Of a stretch of DNA of 64,000 nucleotides, positions 1 to 7,124 are shown one piece after another. The notes under the pieces were generated by a model, which had not been told where the DNA came from, searched no databases, and saw nothing but the letters and a program-made list of their open reading frames with translations. Position 1 is the first letter of the stretch. Each line of letters opens with the position of its first letter. This DNA is from DATBJJ01 sp036556425 (GTDB lineage Bacteria; Acidobacteriota; Vicinamibacteria; Vicinamibacterales; 2-12-FULL-66-21), in NCBI GenBank assembly GCA_036556425.1, contig DATBJJ010000066.1:1-64000 (forward strand). Reading direction: 5' to 3'. A program made the translations under genes and the position numbers.

Positions 1-200
1 GCAACTGGGATTGAATGCAGACGAATTGGCGCAGAACCGCTGACGATCGTCAGGAGAGCCAGGATCAGCCATTCACGCGGAATGGCGCCGGAGAGAAGGT
101 CATGCAGCGAGAAGAGCACCGTTGTCGCGCCGGCGAGCGTGATTGCGGTAACGTACGCACGCGGCGCGGACGCCAATGAGGCGTACTTAGTTGCTGCCAT
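1..200 (-). CDS. N-terminal part of a membrane protein (possible membrane sensor), truncated by the window edge
   Basis: An open frame runs leftward from an ATG whose complement ends at 200 and leaves the window still open after 66 codons. The visible protein starts MAATKYASLASAPRAY and has two hydrophobic stretches (about residues 15-32 and 44-58) separated by a short polar loop with the motif IPREWL. Such N-termini are known from multi-pass sensor modules in front of GGDEF or HD-GYP output domains in Acidobacteriota; that function is inferred, because no output domain is inside the window. No Shine-Dalgarno sequence is visible; instead a perfect hairpin sits just upstream. It could be cotranscribed with the protease gene upstream. 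Confidence 0.55.
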   Translation of the reverse strand, partial: MAATKYASLASAPRAYVTAITLAGATTVLFSLHDLLSGAIPREWLILALLTIVSGSAPIRLHSIPV

Positions 201-213
201 AAGAAAGGCGAAA

Positions 214-279
214 GGCCATGGAAATGTCCATGGCCCAACGAATCCGCCACTCCCTCGTTAGTCGGTCCAAATGATTATA
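214..279 (-). promoter_or_regulatory. TATAAT box and leader hairpin before the truncated membrane-protein gene
   Basis: On the minus strand a perfect TATAAT (complement of 274-279) has no convincing -35 box. Downstream, 214-222 and 227-235 form a perfect 9-bp inverted repeat (GGCCATGGA/TCCATGGCC) with a 4-nt loop, ending 13 nt before the ATG. The spacer between hairpin and ATG is pyrimidine-rich and has no Shine-Dalgarno. The hairpin could be a terminator remnant of the upstream protease gene or a translational control element; there is no T-tract, which favours the second reading. Confidence 0.35.
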
Positions 280-337
280 CGCATTGTGCCTCCAGAACCC
301 TCGACGGCAGTTGCCTGCTAACCAGGGTGTTCTTCTC

Positions 338-2023
338 TCAATCAGTCCAAACCATCGAATCAGTCCAGACCATCGCGTCAGTCCAAACCATCGCGTCGGT
401 CCAAACCATAGCGTCGGTCCAGACCATGGCGTCGGTCCAAACCATGGCATCCGTCCAAACCATGGCGTCCGTCCAAACCATGGCATCTGTCCAAACCATC
501 GTGTCGGTCCAGACCATCGCGTCCGTCCACACCATGGCTTCCCCCCACACGATTGAGTTCGACCAATGTATGGGTGATGAGACTGCATGGTCGGCCGGAA
601 GTAACGAAGTCCAGATGGTGGCAAAACCACCGAAGCTGAGGAGTGTGGTGATTCCCGCATCGTGTCGATATCCGAGAAGTGACGCGCGTTGAGGTTCATT
701 CGCGATTTCGGTTTCCTCAGCCATATCGGCTCTTCCCCGCGCAACCCCCACTGCCGCGAGGATATTCAGGCTCCCAGCACCAGCCTCAATCAGCCCGCTC
801 CCCGCTACGCGGCTGCTCGTGAACTGCAGCAGCAGCTTCGCCTCGCGAGGGCTCAGCGGCCGCGCGTCCAAGAGCAGCGCCGCCGCGCCCGCCGCCACCG
901 CCGCCGACATGCTCGTCCCGCTGAGCTCCATCTGCGCGTCCGCGCCCCGCCCGCTCACCCGCTCCGGATAGGTCCGCGGCAAAAAGGCGTCCCGCGGCAC
1001 CGCCGACACCAGCCGGTTCCCAGGCGCCACCAGCTCCGGCTTCAACACGCCGTCGATCATCGTCGGGCCGCGCGAGCTGTAGGTCGCCATCACGTCGTCG
1101 GACCGCTGCGGCGTCTGCAGCGTGTTCAGCGCCCCGACGGTCAGCGCCGCCGGCGCGTTGCCCGGCGACGATACGCCGCTGACGATGGGCGTGCCTTCGA
1201 GCGTCTTGCCCGCGTTGCCGGCGGCAACCGTCACGAGAATCCCCGCGTCGGTCGCCCGCTGCACGGCCTGGCAGAGCGGGTCGTCCTTTTCCGTCTGCAG
1301 AATCGGATGCCCGAGCGACACGTTGATCACCTTGATGTTCCACTGGCGCCGATGCTCGATCGCCCAGTCGAAGGCGGCGAGAACGCTGCTCGTCTGCCCC
1401 GAGCCGTCCGCCCCCATGGCTTTCAGGCTGACGATGTGCGCCCCCGGCGCGACCTCGGCGATGAGGCCGGCGACGTGCGTGCCGTGGCCGTTCTCGTCGC
1501 GGCCGCGCCCGCGCGTGTCGTCCGTGAAATCGAGGCTGACCGCGACGCGCGACGCGAGCCGCGGGTGCCGCGCGTCGACGCCGGTGTCGATGACCGCGAC
1601 GCCGATGTTCCGGCCCGTGAGCCCGCGAGCGCCCGCCGATGGTCCACCCCAGACCCGATCGGCGCCGATCGCGACGGTTGTCACGCTCATCGCCCGAACG
1701 GGAACGTCGCCGGATACCGCCGCGACGTCCGCGTCTTCGCTGAGATCCGACAGCTGACCGCCGGTCAGCTCGAGAACCGCGCCGGTCCGCAACCGCTTCT
1801 TGACGCGCGCGCCGTAGCGCGTGACGAGCGTCTCCAGCTCGGACTCGCCGGCCGTGACGATGACGTCGACCGGAGCCTCCGCTCGCGCGGCAAGACGCTC
1901 CGCGAGATCGCGGGACAGCCGGGCGCGCCGCTGCCCCGCCTCCACCGAAACCGCCAACAGCAGCTGCAGGAACGACAGGCCTCCAACCATCACCAATCGC
2001 TGGATGCGCTGTGAGTGGGTCAT
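338..2023 (-). CDS. S8 (subtilisin-type) serine protease with C-terminal MVWTD repeat tail
   Basis: A 561-residue exported subtilase. The start at 2023 (MTHSQRIQRL) is chosen because a signal peptide follows directly; an earlier start at 2089 would add a non-signal-like stretch. The catalytic triad is visible as D146 (VIDTG), H180 (GHGTHVAG) and S371 (SGTSMSA), with the oxyanion Asn in AAGN near 270. Residues ~30-110 look like an inhibitor-I9-type prodomain. After the catalytic domain come about 70 residues of linker and then 11 tandem hexapeptides (A/S/T)MVWTD that end exactly at the stop codon. It is divergent from the ABC importer on the right. Family assignment is sure; substrate and the purpose of the tail are unknown. 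Confidence 0.93.
   Translation of the reverse strand: MTHSQRIQRLVMVGGLSFLQLLLAVSVEAGQRRARLSRDLAERLAARAEAPVDVIVTAGESELETLVTRYGARVKKRLRTGAVLELTGGQLSDLSEDADVAAVSGDVPVRAMSVTTVAIGADRVWGGPSAGARGLTGRNIGVAVIDTGVDARHPRLASRVAVSLDFTDDTRGRGRDENGHGTHVAGLIAEVAPGAHIVSLKAMGADGSGQTSSVLAAFDWAIEHRRQWNIKVINVSLGHPILQTEKDDPLCQAVQRATDAGILVTVAAGNAGKTLEGTPIVSGVSSPGNAPAALTVGALNTLQTPQRSDDVMATYSSRGPTMIDGVLKPELVAPGNRLVSAVPRDAFLPRTYPERVSGRGADAQMELSGTSMSAAVAAGAAALLLDARPLSPREAKLLLQFTSSRVAGSGLIEAGAGSLNILAAVGVARGRADMAEETEIANEPQRASLLGYRHDAGITTLLSFGGFATIWTSLLPADHAVSSPIHWSNSIVWGEAMVWTDAMVWTDTMVWTDAMVWTDAMVWTDAMVWTDAMVWTDAMVWTDAMVWTDAMVWTDSMVWTD
341..538. repeat. Eleven 18-bp tandem repeats encoding (A/S/T)MVWTD
   Basis: Eleven consecutive 18-bp units read on the minus strand as MVWTD plus one variable residue. 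The nucleotide sequence varies at synonymous sites (all four Thr codons, three Val codons and three Ala codons occur) while M, V, W, T and D never change. The array is coding and ends at the stop codon of the protease. Confidence 0.95.
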
Positions 2024-2336
2024 AGGACGCCGCCAACTCAAAATCGCAGGGTGTGCCGCGCGCAAAGGCAGCGTTCGTGCCACACTCAACCGTTACAGGT
2101 AAAGGCCCAGACCGAGCGAACACGAGCAGACTGTTCATGTCAGGATGGCCGTCGAGGCGTCCCGCGGCGATTACGATAGGTGCTCGGCTGTAAACGGTTT
2201 CGCCGTCGAACGGCCAAGAACTTGGCCTACCACGAGAAATACGCTCGCCGGGAATCGCATACCCGGGGGAAATGCCGATAAACCGGATCGCAGGCACCGG
2301 CCAACCGATTGGCCGGCGAGTCCTCCAGTGGCCACC
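2024..2336. other. Divergent intergenic region with two inverted repeats
   Basis: 313 bp between the leftward protease and the rightward binding-protein gene. Two dyads stand out: GGCCAAG/CTTGGCC separated by 2 nt (2212-2227), which looks like an operator, and CCGGCCAA/TTGGCCGG separated by 4 nt (2297-2316), which would form a hairpin about 20 nt before the ATG at 2337. No clear -35/-10 pair is visible for either gene. Confidence 0.4.
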
Positions 2337-4055
2337 ATGATCAAACCGCTTCTGACGGTCTGTCTCGCGTCGCTCGTCCTCTCGATCGGCTGCCGATCCG
2401 CCGATGCGCCGGCAACCCCTGCGTCGTCGTCGGCCCCGGCGTCCGGCGGCGATCTCGTGGCGTCCGTGCGATCCGAGCCGGCGACCTACAACCGGTTGCT
2501 GCCGAACGGCCAGAGCGCCGCAACCGAGCTCTTCACGCTCCTGACGCAGAGCCGTCTCGCGCGCGTGAATCGAGTGACCGACGAATTGGAGGCGTGGCTC
2601 GCGGAAGCGTGGACGCTTGGCGCGGACGGCTTGACGTACACGATGACGCTGCGGCCGGACGTCAAATTCTCGGACGGCCATCCGTTCACGACCGACGACG
2701 TGCTGTTCTCGTTTCGGGTTGTCTACGATCCCGGCGTCAACAGCTCGCTCGCGGACGCGATGAAGGTGAACGGCGCGCCGATCGAGGTCACGGCGCGAGA
2801 CGCGCGTACGCTCACGCTGCGATTCCCGGAAGTATTCGCGCCGGGATTGCGGATGCTCGACAACCTTCCAATTCTGCCGAAGCATCGCCTCGAGGCCGCG
2901 TTCGCAAAGGGGGAACTGGCGAAGGCGTGGTCGCCTTCGCGTCCGTTGTCGGAGATCGCCGGCCTGGGACCGTTCGTGCTCGCGGAACACGTCGCCGGTC
3001 AGCGGCTCGTGTTCACCCGTAACCCGCATTACTTCCGGCGCGACGCGAAGGGCATTCAGTTGCCATACCTCGATCGTCTGACGCTCGCGGTCACCCCCGA
3101 TCAAAACACCGAGGCCCTGCGGCTCGAGGCGGCCGAGGTCGATCTGATGATGAACGCCGACGTCAGGCCGCAAGACCATGCGGCGTTCAAGCGGCTCGCG
3201 GATCAGGGAAAGCTCCGGATGATGGACGTCAGCGTCGCGCTGGATCCAGACTTTCTGTCGTTCAATCTCCGGCCGGCACGCGCGGCGCAGCGCCGCGCGC
3301 CGTGGATGAATCTGCGTGAATTCCGCCAGGCGATCTCGTGCGGCGTCGATCGGCAAGCGATCGTGAATGCGGTGTATCTGGGCGCGGCCGTGCCGATCTA
3401 CGGTCCAATTACTCCTGGCAACAAACGATGGTATTCCGCCGACGCGCCGTCGTGCCCGATCGATCGCGACAAAGCGCGCGCGCTGCTCGCGGGCGCGGGC
3501 CTCACCGATCGCAATGGCGACGGTCTCGTCGACGATGCGTCGGGAAAGCCAGCGAGGTTTTCGATCATCACCCACGCCGGCCACTTGCGCGAGCGCGTAT
3601 CGTCGGTGCTTCAGGAGCAGCTGCGGCAGTTGGGCATTCAGGTCGACGTCGTGGCGCTCGATCCCGGCGGGATCGCGCAACGATGGCAGGCCGGCGACTA
3701 CGATGCGATTTATTTCGGGCTGCAAGCGAGCGCGACGGACCCGTCGCTCTCACCTGAATTCTGGTACAGCGCGGGCTCCTTTCATTTCTGGAATCCCTCG
3801 CAGAAATCTCCGGCGACCCCGTGGGAACAGCGCATCGACGAGCTGATGCGCGAAGTGGCGACGACGCCCGATCTGCCGCAGCGCCAGCGCGCGTTCGCGG
3901 AAGTCCAGAAGATACTCGGTGAGGAATTGCCGTCGATCTATTTCGTCGCGGCGCGCGTCTCGATCGCGACGACCGCGCGCGTGCTGAATCCGACGCCCGC
4001 GCCGCAGATTCCTCAACTCTTGTGGAGCGCCGACACGCTGGCCAGGGCGCGGTAA
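2337..4055 (+). CDS. Peptide/oligopeptide ABC transporter substrate-binding protein (SBP family 5)
   Basis: A 572-residue periplasmic or lipid-anchored solute-binding protein of the DppA/OppA type. The N-terminus MIKPLLTVCLASLVLSIGC has a hydrophobic segment ending in Cys19, a lipobox-like site with an atypical Ser at -3. The family-5 landmarks TFTLRPDVKFSDGHPFT-like (here TMTLRPDVKFSDGHPFTTDD), the GPF turn, and the C-terminal YDAIYFG region are visible. The ATG at 2337 is preferred over an earlier in-frame ATG at 2145 because the signal peptide starts here. It is followed 1 nt later by two permease genes, forming one operon; dipeptide, oligopeptide or another small ligand cannot be told apart. 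Confidence 0.9.
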   Translation: MIKPLLTVCLASLVLSIGCRSADAPATPASSSAPASGGDLVASVRSEPATYNRLLPNGQSAATELFTLLTQSRLARVNRVTDELEAWLAEAWTLGADGLTYTMTLRPDVKFSDGHPFTTDDVLFSFRVVYDPGVNSSLADAMKVNGAPIEVTARDARTLTLRFPEVFAPGLRMLDNLPILPKHRLEAAFAKGELAKAWSPSRPLSEIAGLGPFVLAEHVAGQRLVFTRNPHYFRRDAKGIQLPYLDRLTLAVTPDQNTEALRLEAAEVDLMMNADVRPQDHAAFKRLADQGKLRMMDVSVALDPDFLSFNLRPARAAQRRAPWMNLREFRQAISCGVDRQAIVNAVYLGAAVPIYGPITPGNKRWYSADAPSCPIDRDKARALLAGAGLTDRNGDGLVDDASGKPARFSIITHAGHLRERVSSVLQEQLRQLGIQVDVVALDPGGIAQRWQAGDYDAIYFGLQASATDPSLSPEFWYSAGSFHFWNPSQKSPATPWEQRIDELMREVATTPDLPQRQRAFAEVQKILGEELPSIYFVAARVSIATTARVLNPTPAPQIPQLLWSADTLARAR

Positions 4056-4056
4056 C

Positions 4057-5007
4057 GTGCGCCGCGGGCTCCTGCGCTATTTCGTTCGACGCACGGCGTT
4101 CGCGGCGCTGCTCGTGCTGGTCGTGTCGTCCGCCGCGATGCTGCTCGCCGATCTCGCTCCGGGCGACGCGTTCTCGGGCTTCGATCTCGATCCCGCAGTA
4201 GCAGCCGCCGAGCGGCATCGGCTCGGATTCGATCGGCCGTTCGTCGCCCAGTACGGATCGTGGCTCGGCCGCGCGATGCGCTTCGATCTCGGCGAGTCGG
4301 TGAAATATCGAAGACCCGTCGTGGAATTGGTTGCGGAACGCTCCAGCAAGACGGCGCTCCTCGGCGCGACCGCATTGATCCTCGCGACAGTCGTTGGCAT
4401 CCCGGCAGGGATCTTCACGGGAAGCCGCCGGACTCTCTTGACGCGCGCAACCTCCGCCGCGTCGCTCGTCATCCTCTCCGTGCCTTCGCTCGTGACGTCG
4501 TTCGGATTGCTGCTGTTGGCGTCGCGCACTGGATGGCTGCCGGTCGGCGGATTCTCCGGCGGCGCCGACGGATCGTTTTGGCTGACGACGGGACGATATC
4601 TCGTGCTGCCGGCGATCGCACTGGCGCTGCCAATTGCCGCGACGCTCGAGCGCCTGCAGTCTCAGGCACTGAACGACGCGCTTGCCGATCCGTCGGTGCG
4701 CGCCGCGGTCGCGCGCGGATGCTCCGAGCGCCGCATCGTCTGGCGCCACGCGTTTCGCTTGTCGCTCACGACGGTGCTCGCGATCTACGGCGTGATCGTC
4801 GGAACGGTGCTCAGCGGATCGTTCGCCGTAGAGATCGTCACCTCGTGGCCGGGACTGGGGGCGCTCATGTTCGAAGCGCTGGTCGCGCGCGATTTGTTCC
4901 TGGTCGCGGGCTGCGCCGCGGTTGGAGCCATGCTGCTCGCCGGCGGCATACTGCTGTCGGACATCGCGCTGGCCGTGGCCGATCCGCGCCTCGAGGAGCT
5001 CGCGTGA
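4057..5007 (+). CDS. ABC transporter permease, DppB/OppB type
   Basis: A 316-residue inner-membrane permease of the binding-protein-dependent peptide importer class, starting with GTG 1 nt after the preceding stop. It has an N-terminal transmembrane helix, an extracytoplasmic loop containing LGFDRPF and FDLGES, and the cytoplasmic EAA-like segment (about residues 208-231, ending RHAFR) that docks the ATPase, followed by the WPGLG signature loop. It pairs with the DppC-type subunit that overlaps its end by 4 nt. No ATPase gene is adjacent, so the complex must borrow one encoded elsewhere. Confidence 0.9.
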   Translation: MRRGLLRYFVRRTAFAALLVLVVSSAAMLLADLAPGDAFSGFDLDPAVAAAERHRLGFDRPFVAQYGSWLGRAMRFDLGESVKYRRPVVELVAERSSKTALLGATALILATVVGIPAGIFTGSRRTLLTRATSAASLVILSVPSLVTSFGLLLLASRTGWLPVGGFSGGADGSFWLTTGRYLVLPAIALALPIAATLERLQSQALNDALADPSVRAAVARGCSERRIVWRHAFRLSLTTVLAIYGVIVGTVLSGSFAVEIVTSWPGLGALMFEALVARDLFLVAGCAAVGAMLLAGGILLSDIALAVADPRLEELA

Positions 5008-6026
5008 TTCCTGCACCGCGCGGCACCGCGCTCGTGCCCGGACGCCGGCGGCGCATCGGCGGGTTGACGTTGTGTGGTCTGCTCACGGCGCTCGGAGTTC
5101 TCGGGCCGTGGATCACGGGGCATCGGCCCGGCGATCAATTCGGCGAGTTCGTCTACGCGCCGCCAAGCGCACCGCACATCATCGACGCGGACGGGCGGCT
5201 GCGGGCGCCCTTCATCTATCCACTCGTGCTCGAGGATCGGCTCGAGCGGCGCTACGCGCAAGATCGGCAGCATCCAACGCCGCTGCGGTGGTTTCGCCGC
5301 GGCGCGCTGGTGTCGACTGACGAGCCATCGCAGCCGTGGTTTCCGTTGGGTACCGATGCGCTCGGACGCGATCAGCTGGCCCGCCTCGCCGGCGGCACGC
5401 GCCTGTCGCTCGGCGTCGCGCTCGCCGGCGCGCTTGGGGCCCTCTTGATCGGCGCGCTCGCGGGGAGCGTCGCCGGCCTCGCCGGCCGCCCGGTCGACGA
5501 CGCGGTCATGCGCGCGGCGGATTTCGTCATTGCTTTGCCGGCGGTGTACGTCGTATTGGCGCTCCGCGCGGCGATGCCGCTGGTGCTGTCGACATCCCAA
5601 GTCTTCTGGACGATTTCGCTCGTCCTCTCCGCGGTCGGCTGGCCTTTCGCCGCGCGTGGGGTACGCGCGGTGGTGGCCTCGGAGAAGGCGCGGGAGTACG
5701 CAGAAGCTGCGCGGGCGATCGGCGCGACACGTACGCGATTGCTGCTACGCCACCTGCTTCCGGCGACTCGGGGGTTTCTTGCGGTCCAGACCACTCTGCT
5801 GGTCCCGCATTTCGTGCTGGCGGAGGCGACGCTCTCGTTCGTTGGCCTGGGGTTCGGGGAGCCGAGCCCGAGTTGGGGGGCAATGCTCCGGGAAGCGGGC
5901 CAAGGCCGGGCGCTGGTCGAAGCTCCCTGGCTCCTCGCTCCCGCCCTCGCGATAGTCGCCGCGGCGTTGGCTGTGCACCTGTCGGTGGGGCCGCAACCGC
6001 ACGCGCTGCGCGCTGATCGCCTGTAA
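5004..6026 (+). CDS. ABC transporter permease, DppC/OppC type
   Basis: A 340-residue permease starting at a GTG that overlaps the previous TGA (GTGA), with GAGGAG 9-12 nt upstream. It shows an N-terminal helix, an unusually long periplasmic segment (residues ~40-120) before the family motif LGTDALGRD, and the EAA-like loop AREYAEAARAIGA...RHLLPA. The last helices end in a basic tail. Translational coupling with the DppB-type gene supports a heterodimeric channel. The expected DppD/DppF ATPases are absent downstream, where a gap and an unrelated GNAT gene follow. Confidence 0.9.
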   Translation: MIPAPRGTALVPGRRRRIGGLTLCGLLTALGVLGPWITGHRPGDQFGEFVYAPPSAPHIIDADGRLRAPFIYPLVLEDRLERRYAQDRQHPTPLRWFRRGALVSTDEPSQPWFPLGTDALGRDQLARLAGGTRLSLGVALAGALGALLIGALAGSVAGLAGRPVDDAVMRAADFVIALPAVYVVLALRAAMPLVLSTSQVFWTISLVLSAVGWPFAARGVRAVVASEKAREYAEAARAIGATRTRLLLRHLLPATRGFLAVQTTLLVPHFVLAEATLSFVGLGFGEPSPSWGAMLREAGQGRALVEAPWLLAPALAIVAAALAVHLSVGPQPHALRADRL

Positions 6027-6357
6027 ATGTCTGATTTTAAATGTATTGACAGTTTTGCGCGGAGTGTTCCAGACTTGCACGTGTGTACCCGTATGGACCA
6101 TTTGCCATAACGCTTTTATTTCCAAATTCTTACGGATGATATCGTAGAAAATTACAAGTTTGGCTGTTCCGAACCGAACCAAAGCCCGTGAGCGCCTTCG
6201 TCGCATTCGCACGCATCATACAACCTCAACATCCCCTCAATCAGTAACTTAGCGGTTAGCCACTCTGTGCGCTCAGCTGTGGCCCTGTGCTTGCTCTGCC
6301 GTAAGGCGTCCCGGCGTGTCCGTGGACGACAACTGCGATCAACGGGGCGGCTCAAAC
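6027..6357. other. AT-richer intergenic region before the GNAT/protease operon
   Basis: 331 bp with noticeably lower GC than the flanks. A perfect TTGACA lies at 6046-6051, but no good -10 hexamer sits 16-18 bp downstream. A second weak combination (TTGCCA at 6102, AATTCT at 6125) is possible. No ORF, tRNA or terminator with a T-tract could be supported here. Confidence 0.4.
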
Positions 6358-7020
6358 ATGCTAACGACGCTTCGACAAGTTACCAGCACTCACACAGTGC
6401 TCCCGCGGGTGGAAAAAGCGCCCTCGCGGATTTCGACGGCCGACTGGCGGCAAGTGTTGCCGGTGCTGTCGAACGGTGCAATCACGCTGCGTGAGCTCAG
6501 AACGTCAGATGCCGCGGCTCTTTTGGAGCTGCTGACCCACGAGGAAGTGTCCCGCTTCATCTCGCCGCCGCCGACGACGGTCGAGGGCTTCGAGCGGTTC
6601 ATCGCGTGGGCGCAGCGCGAGCGCGCTGCGGGGCGCTACATCTGTTTCGCCGTCGTGCCCGCGGGCCTCGATACGGCGATCGGCATCTTCCAAGTGCGCC
6701 AGCTCGATCCGATGTTCTCGACGGCTGAATGGGGCTTCGCGATCGGCCAGGCGTTCTGGGGATCCGGTGCCTTCAAGGCCGCCGCGCAATTGACGATCGA
6801 GTTCGCGTTCGAGACCGTCGGCATCCTGCGCCTCGAAGCGCGCGCGGTGGTCGAGAACGGGCGCGGAAACGGCGCGCTCGCGAAGATCGGCGCCGTGCGC
6901 GAAGCGACGCTTCGCCGCAGCTTCCTGCGCAACGGCCGCTTCTTCGATCAGGCGCTCTGGTCGATCGTGCGCGAGGACTGGCGTCGGGCAAAGGCCGTGT
7001 GGGGTTCGGCGGTTCATTGA
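6358..7020 (+). CDS. GNAT family N-acetyltransferase (RimJ/RimL-like), first copy
   Basis: A 220-residue acetyltransferase. After a ~30-residue N-terminal extension come TLRELRTSDA (typical first strand of RimJ/RimL-type GNATs), FISPPPTTVEGFERFI, EWGFAIG and the acetyl-CoA-binding segment ENGRGNGALAKIGAVRE. The ATG at 6358 is chosen over a GTG at 6316 because it gives exactly the same length and the same spacing to the conserved DWRQ (residues 29-32) as the paralogue at 9212. The two copies flank an S8 protease on the same strand. The substrate is unknown; ribosomal-protein or protein N-terminal acetylation is only a family-level guess. Confidence 0.88.
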   Translation: MLTTLRQVTSTHTVLPRVEKAPSRISTADWRQVLPVLSNGAITLRELRTSDAAALLELLTHEEVSRFISPPPTTVEGFERFIAWAQRERAAGRYICFAVVPAGLDTAIGIFQVRQLDPMFSTAEWGFAIGQAFWGSGAFKAAAQLTIEFAFETVGILRLEARAVVENGRGNGALAKIGAVREATLRRSFLRNGRFFDQALWSIVREDWRRAKAVWGSAVH

Positions 7021-7041
7021 ACGGGATTCATAGCATGACCA

Positions 7042-7103
7042 CCGCCTGCGATCAGGCGGGTATCTGTGACGTAGCGACTGTGACCACTTCCGAGTTGCGG
7101 AAG
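7042..7103 (+). other. Two hairpins in the leader of the second S8 protease gene
   Basis: In the 104 bp between the first GNAT gene and the protease, CCGCCTG/CAGGCGG (7042-7059, loop CGAT) and CTTCCG/CGGAAG (7087-7103, loop AGTTG) each form a perfect stem. Neither is followed by a T-run, so termination is unlikely; mRNA stabilisation or translational control is possible. Confidence 0.4.
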
Positions 7104-7124
7104 GTATACAAAGGACGAGATCCG

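Noticed and set aside
341..538. CRISPR-like array
   Set aside because: Units are contiguous 18-mers without spacers and are coding; no cas genes are present.
327..692. Plus-strand frames coding for ASVQTM-type repeats over the 18-bp array
   Set aside because: They are the opposite-strand reading of the protease's repeat tail; the codon variation keeps the minus-strand amino acids constant, not these.
786..3725. A very long antisense open frame (about 980 codons) across the protease and binding-protein genes
   Set aside because: It is Arg/Ala-rich, overlaps two genes with clear catalytic or family motifs, and shows no domain; a product of high-GC third-position bias.
6046..6075. Sigma-70 promoter from the perfect TTGACA at 6046
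   Set aside because: The hexamers 16-18 bp downstream match TATAAT at three positions at most, so only the -35 half is visible.
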